DNA of 64,000 nt from Rhodanobacter sp. C01 (lineage in GTDB: Bacteria; Pseudomonadota; Gammaproteobacteria; Xanthomonadales; Rhodanobacteraceae), in assembly GCF_002001045.1 (NCBI RefSeq), contig NZ_MUNR01000010.1:186001-250000 (forward strand), read 5' to 3'. Shown here piece after piece: positions 31,801 to 42,400 of this stretch. The notes below the pieces were generated by a model, which made no database searches, was not told the DNA's origin, and saw only the letters and a program-made list of their open reading frames with translations. Positions within the stretch are counted from its first letter, which is position 1; every line of letters starts with the position of its first letter. The position numbers and the translations under genes were made by a program.

Positions 31801-32690
31801 CCATTCTCGCGATCGTAGGGACTGATCAGGCCATCGGCCGAATAACGCTTGTACTGCCACTGGTACTGCGCAAAGGCCAGCTCGACACAGTCCTGCACAC
31901 CTTGGTTCAACGCAGTACAGGCGACGACCGGGTCGGCATCGTCCAGTCGCGCCGGTGCCGGCAGCAAATGAATGCGGTAACCGGTTCCGCGCGGCAACCG
32001 TTCGGCAAACGCAAACAGCACGGTCGCGCCGGTACGTGCTGCCAGCCGCGGCAACAGCACCATGGTCAGCGCTGCGCGGTCGAAGAACGGTGCGAACTCG
32101 CCCTCGCCGGCACGCGGCTTCTGGTCCGGCAGGATGCCGACCGTCCCGCCCGCTGCCAGGCGCTTGTACAGGGTACGCACGCCGGCACCATCGGCACGTA
32201 CCTGTTCCGGCGCGAGCGCGCCACGCACCTTGCGCAGCAGCTGCTCGACCGCGGCGATCCGCGGCGGCCGGTACAGGATCGCCATCGGCGTCTTGCGGCA
32301 CAGCCAGTAATTCAGCAGCTCCCAGCATCCCAGGTGCGGCGCCGCGATGATCACGCCCTTGCCCGTGGCCAGCGCGGCATCCAGCAAGGCCTCGCCGCGT
32401 ACTTCGTGGACCAGCGACAGCGCACGCTCGGCACCGGCGCCCCAGACCTTGATAATCTCGCTGACCGACTTGCCGCTCTCGATCACCACCTCGTGCAGCA
32501 ACGCCGCCTGCGCGGCATCATCCAGCGACGGCCCCGCGATGCGCAGGTTCGCTGCGGTGTTCTGCACCATCTGGCCACGTTGCCACAGCAGCAAGCGACC
32601 CAGGCCGCCGCCGATGGCGTGCAGCGCACGCAAGGGCAGCAACGCCATCAGGCGCAGCAGCAGATAGAGGAGGTAGATGTCGGCACGCAT
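31797..32690 (-). CDS. Lysophospholipid acyltransferase family protein (LpxL/HtrB-like)
   Basis: 297 aa. One N-terminal hydrophobic segment (YLLYLLLRLMALLPLRALHAIGGGLG). The catalytic His/acid motif is in VIIAAPHLGCWELLNYWLC, followed by the substrate-binding PILYRPPR-like stretch (AILYRPPRIAAVEQLL), GGTVGILPDQKPRAGEGEFAPFFDRAALT and a C-terminal YQWQYKRY. LpxL/LpxM enzymes add secondary acyl chains to Kdo2-lipid A at the inner membrane. This fits the neighbouring LPS cluster, though which acyl position is used cannot be told. The ATG at 32690 is preferred over a GTG six bases upstream. Confidence 0.88.
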   Translation of the reverse strand: MRADIYLLYLLLRLMALLPLRALHAIGGGLGRLLLWQRGQMVQNTAANLRIAGPSLDDAAQAALLHEVVIESGKSVSEIIKVWGAGAERALSLVHEVRGEALLDAALATGKGVIIAAPHLGCWELLNYWLCRKTPMAILYRPPRIAAVEQLLRKVRGALAPEQVRADGAGVRTLYKRLAAGGTVGILPDQKPRAGEGEFAPFFDRAALTMVLLPRLAARTGATVLFAFAERLPRGTGYRIHLLPAPARLDDADPVVACTALNQGVQDCVELAFAQYQWQYKRYSADGLISPYDRENG

Positions 32691-32815
32691 CCACACAGTT
32701 TACGGGAGTCGCCCGGCCACACCGAGGGCGGTGGCGCCGTTCACCGCACGCCGGGACATCTTTCACGACCTGCGGCCGCACCGTAAGCTAGCCGTACCCT
32801 GCTCATCGTGCCGCC

Positions 32816-33256
32816 ATGATTGCCCTGATCCAGCGCGTCCTTTCCGCCCGCGTCGATGTTGGCGAGGAAACCATCGGCGTCATCGGCCCTGGTTTGCTGG
32901 CGCTGGTGGCGGTGCAGCCGGACGACGGCGAGACGCAGGCGAAGCGCATGCTGGAACGCCTGCTCGGCTACCGCGTGTTCGCCGACGACGCCGGCCGGAT
33001 GAATCGCTCGCTCGCCGACACCGGCGGCGGCCTGCTGCTGGTCAGCCAGTTCACCCTGGCCGCCGACACCCGTTCCGGCATGCGTCCGAGCTTTACCCGC
33101 GCCGCGCCGCCCGAGCACGGCCGCCGCTGGTTCGAACGCCTGCTCGAACTTGCACGCATTGCGCATCCGGGGGTGGAAACCGGGCGTTTCGGTGCCCATA
33201 TGGTGATCCAGCTGGTCAACGATGGGCCTGTTACTTTCTGGCTCGACACCGGCTGA
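32816..33256 (+). CDS. dtd: D-aminoacyl-tRNA deacylase
   Basis: 146 aa, standard length. It opens [37 protein letters not shown], with the family [21 protein letters not shown] motif (SQxT) in the middle and [23 protein letters not shown] (the Gly-cisPro-like GANM/GAHM region and NxGPVT) at the end. It hydrolyses D-aminoacyl-tRNAs and mischarged Gly-tRNA(Ala). It is divergent from the acyltransferase. Here the expected Met of GAXM is present after His. Confidence 0.96.
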   Translation: MIALIQRVLSARVDVGEETIGVIGPGLLALVAVQPDDGETQAKRMLERLLGYRVFADDAGRMNRSLADTGGGLLLVSQFTLAADTRSGMRPSFTRAAPPEHGRRWFERLLELARIAHPGVETGRFGAHMVIQLVNDGPVTFWLDTG

Positions 33257-33365
33257 GCAGGCAACCACGAACCGTGCGCGGCCCGTGGCTTGCAAAAGCA
33301 TCGCAAGGCCGCGATCTGGCGTGATTTTTGCGTGCCTTGCCGAAACTTTCTCTCACTTGAAAACT

Positions 33366-33394
33366 GGTCAAAAAAGCAGCACATCGCTATAATG
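33366..33394 (+). promoter_or_regulatory. rpoD: Candidate rpoD promoter
   Basis: A consensus TATAAT (33389-33394) has TGGTCA (33366-33371) 17 bases upstream, and the ATG is 37 bases downstream. The short leader contains a GGTTC-TT-GAACC palindrome at 33399-33410. Confidence 0.6.
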
Positions 33395-33430
33395 TCCGGT
33401 TCTTGAACCCCTGCGGCGGTCGGTTAATTA

Positions 33431-35308
<1,878 letters not shown>

Positions 35309-35328
35309 GCCAGGCCACATCGGTATCG

Positions 35329-35363
35329 ACATCAAAGGCCGCGTTTGCGGCCTTTGATGTTTT
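35329..35363. terminator. rpoD terminator, overlapping the 3' end of the HNH gene
   Basis: ACATCAAAGGCCGC (35329-35342) pairs with GCGGCCTTTGATGT (35347-35360) around GTTT, a perfect 14-bp stem followed by TTT. The minus-strand HNH reading frame uses the left and right arms as its last codons; its TGA is at 35332-35334. Confidence 0.9.
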
Positions 35364-35751
35364 CAGCGTGGACAGCCGCTGGCGTCAAACCAGGGAAGTG
35401 TTCTTCCGCATGACAATTCGCGCAAAGCAGAACACATTTCGCGACTTCTGCCTGAACATCAGTATGGCTGCGGTTCGATATGGCACGAACATCGAGGTTG
35501 AACGACTTCACTGCCGGGTCGATGTGGTGCCATGTCAGCGCAGCCAGATTCCTGCGATATCCGCATCGCGTGCAACGCCCACCGGCTTCCATGATCAGCT
35601 GCCACTTGCGTTGCAGACCGCGTGCCTGCTGGCAGGCGTAACTCTGGTGGCGATTGTTGGTGTCTTTGTTTTTGCAGCCTCTGGAACAAAACCTCCGCTG
35701 TCTGCCCGTCAAGGAACTCCGGCATACCACACAGCGCAATTCGGATTTCAT
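35332..35751 (-). CDS. Free-standing HNH endonuclease
   Basis: 139 aa from the ATG at 35751 (a TTG at 35769 would add six residues; neither has a good ribosome binding site). N-terminal Cys pairs C7xxC10 and C22xxxC26 form a possible zinc finger. A basic linker follows, then an HNH domain: C60xxC63, TWHHIDP with His75-His76, and CANCHAEEH with Asn112 and His114 plus the C110xxC113 zinc pair. HNH enzymes of this kind cut DNA and often mobilise introns. It ends in the rpoD terminator and starts 68 bases from the intron-split tRNA gene on the opposite strand. It may be the intron's mobility enzyme, or an unrelated HNH protein. Confidence 0.8.
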   Translation of the reverse strand: MKSELRCVVCRSSLTGRQRRFCSRGCKNKDTNNRHQSYACQQARGLQRKWQLIMEAGGRCTRCGYRRNLAALTWHHIDPAVKSFNLDVRAISNRSHTDVQAEVAKCVLLCANCHAEEHFPGLTPAAVHAENIKGRKRGL

Positions 35752-35819
35752 CAAATGATGATAATCCAAAGCACATCAGCATGTGGTTTATGCATCACTC
35801 ATTGCTACCATGCGCATAT

Positions 35820-36153
35820 GGGCCTGTAGCTCAATGGTTAGAGCAGGGGACTCATCGAAAGGTGCCGCCGCGGCGAAATCCGCGGATGGGATCGGGATGA
35901 ATTCAGGGAAACCTCAGCGGCGCGCTTCGCGCGGACGGTGGCAACCCTGAGCCAAGCCGGCGGTACACCGCCGGAAGGTGCAGAGACTACCTGAGGGCTT
36001 CAGTGCCCTTGATCACAGGCTCGAGCGTCCCGCACCCCACCCGTTCACGCTCATTGCGGCGAGCGGAGGGTGAAGAGATAGTCCGCGCCGAAGGGAAACC
36101 TTCGGAACAAGCGAATCCCTTGGTTCCAGGTTCGAGTCCTGGCGGGCCCACCA
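35820..36153 (+). tRNA. tRNA-Ile(CAU), minor isoleucine tRNA, interrupted by a group I intron
   Basis: Exons are 35820-35855 and 36114-36153. Joined they give a full cloverleaf: acceptor GGGCCTG/CGGGCCC (one G-U), D stem GCTC/GAGC, anticodon stem GGGGA/TCCCT with loop CTCATAA, T stem CCAGG/CCTGG and an encoded CCA. The body closely resembles E. coli ileX (GTTAGAGCAGG, GACTCATAATC, TTGGT). It is therefore the AUA-decoding isoleucine tRNA, whose C34 must be converted to lysidine by TilS, not a methionine tRNA. The intron splits it between U36 and A37. A cell normally has one such tRNA, so splicing is probably essential. Confidence 0.93.
35856..36113 (+). ncRNA. Self-splicing group I intron (IC3-like) in the tRNA-Ile anticodon loop
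   Basis: 258 nt, no reading frame inside. P1: CAT of the 5' exon pairs with GTG (35862-35864), with the U-G splice wobble and a GAAA loop. P2 is 35868-35873 with 35880-35885. P3 is CGGGATG (35893-35899) with 36026-36032. P4 is TCAGGG (35903-35908) with CCCTGA (35945-35950). P6 is 35957-35963 with 35968-35974. P7 is GACTA (35985-35989) with TAGTC (36079-36083). P9 is 36088-36094 with 36099-36105, GAAA loop. Conserved core strings CCCTGAGCCAAGCC, GTGCAGAGACTA and AGAGATAGTCC are present, and the terminal G is 36113. The known Azoarcus ribozyme occupies the same tRNA site. Confidence 0.93.
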
Positions 36154-36168
36154 CTTCTCCATATCTGC

Positions 36169-36201
36169 CTTAAGCACTTCGTAAGCGGACTACCTGATAA
36201 T
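36169..36201 (+). promoter_or_regulatory. Direct-repeat operator and -10 upstream of the response-regulator gene
   Basis: CTTAAG (36169-36174), five bases, CGTAAG (36180-36185), then ten bases and GATAAT (36196-36201). Half-sites spaced by 11 bp that replace the -35 element are typical of promoters activated by OmpR-family regulators such as PmrA or PhoP. Matching sites lie at 39441-39457 and 45051-45067. It suggests autoregulation. Confidence 0.6.
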
Positions 36202-36253
36202 CCATTGGCATTGCAGTGCCTTCACGGGATGACGCGGCCGAAGGAGTCCGTTC

Positions 36254-36919
36254 ATGCATATCATCCTGGTGGAAGACGATCCCCAGCTTGGCGCCGCGAT
36301 CCAGCGCGCACTGGAGCGTCTTGCCTATACGGTGAGCTGGCTGCGTGATGGTCGCGAGGCATTGATTGCACTGCGCGACCAGACCGCAGATCTGGTGCTG
36401 CTTGATCTGGGCCTGCCCGGCAAGGATGGGCTGGACGTGTTGGTCGAGGCACGACGCGGGCACGTGAAAACGCCCGTCATCGTGATGACTGCGCGTGATG
36501 CCCTCGGGGACCGCGTGCTCGGCCTGGATGCCGGCGCCGATGACTACCTGGTCAAGCCGTTCCACCTCGATGAGCTGGGTGCGCGTATTCGCTCGCTGAC
36601 CCGGCGTGCCCATGGTCTGGCTGCGAACCGCATCGAGGCGGGTGCGCTGAGCATCGACCTGGGCACCTCCGAGGTGACTTTCCGCAACGAACACGTCGAG
36701 CTGACCCGGCGCGAGTTCTCCCTGCTGCAGATCCTGATGGAACGCGCCGGTCGGCTGGTGCGCCGCGAGAGCCTGGAGAATTCGCTGTACGGCATCGACA
36801 ACATGGTCGGCAACAGCGCGCTGGAAGTGCTGGTGCATACGCTGCGTCGCAAGCTGAGTTTCGACACGATCCAGACCGTCAGAGGGTTCGGCTACATGAT
36901 TCCCAGGGAGCCGAAATGA
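36254..36919 (+). CDS. OmpR-family response regulator (PmrA/QseB-like)
   Basis: 221 aa. Receiver domain at residues 1-115: acidic pocket EDD at 7-9, phospho-acceptor Asp51 in LLDLGLPG, Thr79 and Lys101 in DYLVKPFHLDELGARI. The winged-helix DNA-binding domain is at about 125-218 (HVELTRREFSLLQILMERAG, LEVLVHTLRRKL, IQTVRGFGYMIP). The layout is closest to the PmrA/QseB/BasR group. AAGGAG precedes the ATG. The stop overlaps the kinase ATG (ATGA). It probably binds the repeated NNTAAG sites upstream of itself, the beta-propeller gene and the efflux operon. Confidence 0.95.
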   Translation: MHIILVEDDPQLGAAIQRALERLAYTVSWLRDGREALIALRDQTADLVLLDLGLPGKDGLDVLVEARRGHVKTPVIVMTARDALGDRVLGLDAGADDYLVKPFHLDELGARIRSLTRRAHGLAANRIEAGALSIDLGTSEVTFRNEHVELTRREFSLLQILMERAGRLVRRESLENSLYGIDNMVGNSALEVLVHTLRRKLSFDTIQTVRGFGYMIPREPK

Positions 36920-38304
36920 GGCTGGCCAGCCTGCATGCCAGGTTGCGCTGGTTGATCATCGTCGTGCTTGTCGCCGTGCTCCTGCCACTCGGCGTGATGG
37001 GTTTTCGCCGAACCATTACCGAGGTGGACGAGTTGTCGGACGGGCGCCTCGCACAGTCGGCGCGGACCCTGCAGGTACTCATCGAACACGCCGGCCTGAA
37101 TGCGCTTCGCGGCCATGATGCGGCAGGGATGCTGGTACCGATCGAACACCCGAAGACCGGCTCGCTGAAAGGGCAATCTCATACGCACGAATCCGAGGTG
37201 GGCTTTCAGGTCTTCGATCAGTCCGGGCATGTGGCCCTGGCGACCGCGAACATGGCCGCGTTGCCGCCGCCCAGGGAAGGTGACGGCAACCTCCAGGATG
37301 TGCAGCAAGGAGGCTATCTCTGGCGTGTGTTCACCCTGCCCGACAAGGTCGATGGCGTGGTGATCCGCACCGCCGAGCGCTACGACAGCCGCCACGACAT
37401 CACCCACGCCGTGTGGCTGGAACACAGCCTGCCACTGCTGATCGGCCTGCCCTTGCTCGCCCTGCTGGTGGGCTGGGCAATACGGCGCGGCTTGCGTCCA
37501 CTCGAATCGCTGGCGCGCGTCCTGTCGGCAAGAGAGCCGGGCAACCGCGAACCGGTGGTGCTGGACGACGCGCCGCTGGAACTGCAGCCTGTGCTGACCG
37601 CATTGAACGGACAATTGGTACGCCTGGAGGACGCGCTGGAGCGTGAACGCCGCTTCAGCGCGGATGTCGCGCACGAGCTTCGCACGCCGCTGGCGTCGGC
37701 GATGATCAATATCGAGAGCGCAATGACGACGACCGACCCGATCGAGGTTCATGCGACCCTGGCCAGCGCCCAGCACGGGGTCGCCGCACTGGCCCGGCGG
37801 ATCGAGCAGCTGCTGGCGCTGGCCCGACTGGAATCGAGGGCGGCATCGGGCCAGCGCGCGACCATCGATCTGGTCGCCATCGCGATGGACGTGGTCGAGG
37901 AATTGGCGCCCGTGATTGCAGACAGTGGCGTGGAGCTCAGCGTGGCGCGACATGCCTCGCAGGTGATCATTCAGGGTTACGAGGCGGCGATTGCGGCGCT
38001 GTTGCGCAACTTGCTGGAAAACGCCCTGCGCCACGTGCCCACCGGCGGCCAGGTACAACTGTCCATCGAACAGGGTGAACACGATGCGCTGGTGAATGTC
38101 ATCGACAACGGCCCCGGCATTCCGGCAGAGCGCCGCGCCAGCGTGTTCGCGCGCTTCCACCGCGAAGCGGGTGGGCGTGGCGACGGTTACGGGCTGGGCT
38201 TGTCGATTGTGCAGCGGGCTGCGCAGCTGCATGGCGCCACGATCGATCTGCTCGACTCGCCCTACGGCCAGGGCTTGCAGGTACACGTAGCGATCCCGCT
38301 GTAG
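36916..38304 (+). CDS. Sensor histidine kinase
   Basis: 462 aa. Membrane segment 1 is near residues 12-32, a periplasmic sensor region spans about 33-168, and membrane segment 2 about 170-192 is followed by HAMP. The dimerisation domain carries phospho-acceptor His253 (RRFSADVAHELRTPLASAMIN). The ATPase domain shows LLRNLLENALRHVP (N box), VIDNGPGIP (G1) and GDGYGLGLSIVQRAAQLHG (G2). It is the cognate partner of the overlapping response regulator. The ligand is not predictable; the linked efflux pump suggests an envelope stress or toxic compound. Confidence 0.95.
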   Translation: MRLASLHARLRWLIIVVLVAVLLPLGVMGFRRTITEVDELSDGRLAQSARTLQVLIEHAGLNALRGHDAAGMLVPIEHPKTGSLKGQSHTHESEVGFQVFDQSGHVALATANMAALPPPREGDGNLQDVQQGGYLWRVFTLPDKVDGVVIRTAERYDSRHDITHAVWLEHSLPLLIGLPLLALLVGWAIRRGLRPLESLARVLSAREPGNREPVVLDDAPLELQPVLTALNGQLVRLEDALERERRFSADVAHELRTPLASAMINIESAMTTTDPIEVHATLASAQHGVAALARRIEQLLALARLESRAASGQRATIDLVAIAMDVVEELAPVIADSGVELSVARHASQVIIQGYEAAIAALLRNLLENALRHVPTGGQVQLSIEQGEHDALVNVIDNGPGIPAERRASVFARFHREAGGRGDGYGLGLSIVQRAAQLHGATIDLLDSPYGQGLQVHVAIPL

Positions 38305-38347
38305 TCGTGAGCGTTGCCCGCGACGACAGCGGCCCGACCATACCAGC

Positions 38348-39379
38348 TCAGTGACGCCCGACCGTAAGGATGCTGAAGCTGTCCGGCTCGATCGTGGGCC
38401 GGCCGTTGGCCTGCTTGGTGGTGCCCAAACGCGCGGCCGAGAGATACAGCACGTGCAGCTTCGGATCGAGCGCCAGCGTACGCGCGCTGGTCTGGGTGGG
38501 AATCGTCGCTGCCACGCCGAAGTGATCCGGATCGTTCTCGTGCACCGCGGTGATCGTGCCGCTTTCGCCATTGGAGCTGTAGACCATCGCCTCGGCGGCA
38601 TCGAACACCACCGCATCCGGGCCGTCGCCGATCGCGACGGTCGCCACCTGACGACCGTTCACGGCATCGGTGATCGCCATCGTGCGGTTGTCGCACACCG
38701 AGAACAGCCGGTGATGCGCGGCGTCGATGGCCAGGCCGCTCGGTGATTCGCACGGCGCCAGCGACCAGGTATGCAACACCTTGTTGCTGGTGGTATCGAT
38801 CTGTATCAGCTCGGACTTGTCCTCAATGTTCGCGTAGACGTGGCCCGCACCATCGGATACCGCGAACTCCGGCTTGCCGGGCAGCGCGATCGTGCCGATC
38901 ACCGCATTCTTGGCCGGGTCGATCACGCTGGCCGTGCCGCTCTTGCCGTTGAAGGTGAACACGTGATGCGAGGCGCTGTCGTACACGATCGCATCGGGCT
39001 TCTCGCCGGTGCCGGTGATCGTCGCCACGGTTTTCAACGTGCCCAGATCGAACACGGTCACCGACGCGCTCTTGCCGTCGCTGGTATAGCCGCGCTGCAG
39101 ATCGGGGTCGATCGCGATGCCGTGCACGCCCTGGGTGTTGGCGATCGTGTCGACCTGTTTTTGCTGGTCGACATCGATCACCAGCACGCGGTCGCCGCGG
39201 CTGACGAACAGATGACGGTGCTGTGCATCGAAACTCAGATAATCCCAGCCACCTTCTCCGGTCAGCGGCAGTCGCGACAGCACCTGATACGTCGCGCTTG
39301 GCGCAGCTGCTGCGGCCACATGCGGAAGGCAGGCCAGCGCGAGCAGCGCCGGAATGAAACTGCTTACGCGTAGTTGCAT
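38348..39379 (-). CDS. Exported YncE-like beta-propeller protein
   Basis: 343 aa. A signal peptide spans residues 1 to about 24 (MQLRVSSFIPALLALACLPHVAAA). The rest is a seven-bladed propeller of the YncE/YVTN type, with repeated units such as VIDVDQQKQVDTIANTQGVHGIAIDPDLQRGYTSDG and VFDLGTLKTVATITGTGEKPDAIVYD. It is periplasmic; family members bind ligands or DNA and their roles are mostly unknown. The start ATG at 39379 follows GAGGTG. It converges on the histidine kinase. Its upstream region holds one of three NNTAAG-N5-NNTAAG repeats, so it is probably co-regulated with the efflux operon. Confidence 0.88.
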   Translation of the reverse strand: MQLRVSSFIPALLALACLPHVAAAAAPSATYQVLSRLPLTGEGGWDYLSFDAQHRHLFVSRGDRVLVIDVDQQKQVDTIANTQGVHGIAIDPDLQRGYTSDGKSASVTVFDLGTLKTVATITGTGEKPDAIVYDSASHHVFTFNGKSGTASVIDPAKNAVIGTIALPGKPEFAVSDGAGHVYANIEDKSELIQIDTTSNKVLHTWSLAPCESPSGLAIDAAHHRLFSVCDNRTMAITDAVNGRQVATVAIGDGPDAVVFDAAEAMVYSSNGESGTITAVHENDPDHFGVAATIPTQTSARTLALDPKLHVLYLSAARLGTTKQANGRPTIEPDSFSILTVGRH

Positions 39380-39440
39380 GTTGACACCTCGCATGAACGG
39401 GGAAAGTGTGGAGCTCGCCACTGCAGGATGCTGGCACCAG

Positions 39441-39457
39441 CTTACGCGTGCCTTAGC
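39441..39457 (-). promoter_or_regulatory. Direct-repeat operator upstream of the beta-propeller gene
   Basis: On the minus strand GCTAAG, five bases, CGTAAG (39457 down to 39441). Ten bases on lies CATCCT, a poor -10 (three of six matches), as expected of an activator-dependent promoter. The site overlaps the TAA stop of the efflux permease gene (39453-39455). Confidence 0.5.
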
Positions 39458-42400
39458 CGACCTTTCCTGCATCGCGACGCCGCAACAACGAATACAGCAC
39501 CGGCATCACCAGCAGTACCAGCGGCACCTGCACCAGCAGGCCGGCGATGATCGCCACCGCCAGCGGCTGCTGCATCTGCGAGCCTTCGCCGACTGCGAAT
39601 GCCAGCGGCAGCAGGGTAAGGATTGCCGCCAGCGTGGACATCAGGATCGGTCGTGTACGGTGCTGGCCAGCTGCATGCAATGCATCGTGCAACGGCATCT
39701 CGGCGTTGGCCTGCTCGAATTCGGAGAAATAGAAGATCGCCACTTCGGTGACGATGCCGACGATCATCGTCATGCCCATCATCGCCGAGATATTGAGCTC
39801 GATGCCGGTCAGCCACAGCCCGGCAAACACCGCCGGGATCGCCAGCAACGGCATTGCCAGGATCGCCAACGCCACGCGAAAACTCTCGTACAGGAACAGC
39901 AGCAGGGTAAACACCAGTGCGATCGCCGCCAGCATCACGATGGTCAGGCCGCGGAACGCCTGTTGCTGTTGCTGGTACAGGCCACCGAGCTGGACGAACA
40001 TGCCTTTCGGCAGCAGGCCTGGCTGCGCCAATACCTTCTTGATGTCGACGATGGTCGCGCCGAGACTGCGCCCGCTGATCAGGCCGGTGACCGCATCCAT
40101 CCGCTTGAGATTGTCGCGGGTGATTTCCGGCTGGCCCTGCACCTGCTGCAGCGTGGCCACTCGTGACAGCGGCAGCAGGTGACCATCGCCCGCGCGGATC
40201 GGCAGCGCGGCAACCTGCTCCAGTCGCTGATGCGAATTCTCCGGCAGGCGCACGCGCACACCGACCATCCTGCTGCCTTGCGGCAGTTGCGCGGCCACCG
40301 TGCCATCGATCGCTGCAGCGACCTGATCGGTAACGCTGGTCGGATCGAGGCCTTCCAGCGCCGCCTTGGCCGGGTCGACCTGCACGGTCAGCGCATCGCC
40401 AGCCGGATTGATGCCATCGCGCACGCCCACCACGCCGGTGATCTTGCCGATCGCGTCGGCGACCTTGCCGGCAGTGGCCGCCAACTCCGCGGGATCATCG
40501 CTGTACAACTGGATCTCGATCGGCTGCGGCACCGCCACCAGATCGCCGATCAGATCCTCCATCAACTGTGACAAATCGATATCCAGCCCTGGCACCTTCT
40601 GCTCGACCTCGGTGCGCACCTGCGTCATCACCTCTTCGGTCGAGGGACGCGAGCCGCTTTTCAGGCGCACGAAAAAATCGCCATTATTCGCCTCGGTGAG
40701 ACCGCCGCCCAGCTGCAGGCCAGTACGTCGCGAGTAGGTATCGACATTCGGGTTCGCGCGGATGATCGTCTCGACCTGCCGCAGCAGGCGGTCGGTTTCC
40801 TCCAGCGAGGTGCCGGGCTTGGACAGGTAATCGAGGATGAAACCGCCCTCATCCATCTGCGGCATGAAGCCCGTGCCGACGCGGGTATAGGCCACGCCAC
40901 CGACCAGCAGCAGCGGCACCACCAGCAGTAGGATCAGCAACGGCCGCTGCAGCCCGCGCTGCAGCAGGTTCTGATAGCCATGCATCATGCGCTGGGTGAA
41001 ACGGCCCGGCGGATGCTCGATCCGGTGGCGCCGGTCGAGCGGGCGCCGATCCAATAGGCGTTGTGCCAGCAACGGCACCGCAATCCAGGTCAGCAGATAG
41101 GAAATGATCAATGCACTGGCCATGGTCAGCGACAGCGCCTTGAAGAAGGCGCCGGTGACGCCGGTCAGGAAGGCCAGCGGCAGGAAGATCACCACGGTGG
41201 CGGCGCTGGAGCCGGTCAGCGGACGAGTGAACTCCCATGCCGCGCCAGCGATGCGCTCGTGCACTTCACCGGCGCTTTGGTTGAGCCGACGCATGATGTG
41301 CTCGAGCATAACGATCACATCGTCGATGATCAGGCCGACCGCGGCGGCCATGCCGCCCAGCGTCATCATGTTGAAGCTCATGCCGAGCACGTAAAGCAGC
41401 AGCACGGTGATCGCGAGCACCGCCGGCACCACAATCAACGCGACCAGGATCACCCGCGTGTTGCGCAGGAACACGAACAGCACAAGACCGGCCAGCACGA
41501 TGCCGATCAGGATCGCGTCGCGCACGCTGCGGGCCGCGCCGGTCACCAGCTGGGTCTGGTCGTACCAGTTGGCGACCTGTACACCGGCCGGCATCTGCGG
41601 CGCGTAGTCGGCCAGCCGCTGCTTCACCTCACCGGCGATCTGCACGGTATTGCCGTCAGGCTGCTGATAGACCTGCAGCAGCACGGCGTTCTGGCTATCC
41701 GCATTGACGCGGATCCACTGCGGCACATGATCGAGACTGACCGCGGCTACATCGCCGAGATGCACCACCCCGGCAGAGCCAGCTCGAATCACGATGTCGC
41801 GCAGCGCGGCGACGGTGGCCGGCTGGTTATCGGCCAGCAGCAGGTACAGCTTGTAGTGGTCGGAAACGCGACCCATCGCCTGGATCGTGGCGGCATGACT
41901 GACTGCGCCGGCGACGTCGCTCAGACTGATGTTCAGCGCGCGCAGCTTGCCGGGATCGACATCGGCATGGAACTCGGCCACCTCGCCGCCTTGCACTTCG
42001 ACCTGGGCCACGCCACTGATTCCGCTCAGCAGCGGACGCAGCTGGTACTCGGCCAGATCATGCAAGGCACTCGGCGACAAGGTATGCGAACGCAGGCTGT
42101 AGGCCAGCACCGGGAAGGTGGTCGGATCCATCCGGCGGGTGGACAACTGCGTGCCCGCCGGCAGCTGCGGCAGGATCTGCCCGGCGGCCGAGTTGATCTC
42201 CTGCAGCGCCGCGCTCATGTCCGCGCCCCAGTCGAACGTCACCGCGACGTCCGCGCTGCCGCGACCGGTGGTGGAGCGCACGTCGCGCACGCCATGCACG
42301 CGCCGGATCACCTCTTCCACCGGTGTGGTCACCTCGATGGCCATCTGGTCGGCCGGACGATCGCCCGCATCCAGGGTCAGCTGCACGCGCGGGAACGCCA

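Noticed and set aside
21443-32690. A horizontally acquired genomic island
   Set aside because: No integrase, flanking tRNA, direct repeats or IS remnants are seen. Only a modest local drop in GC around 24564-25600 hints at acquisition.
35820-36153. tRNA-Met(CAU) as the identity of the split tRNA
   Set aside because: The body matches the ileX-type minor isoleucine tRNA (GTTAGAGCAGG, GACTCATAATC, TTGGT), not elongator or initiator methionine tRNA.
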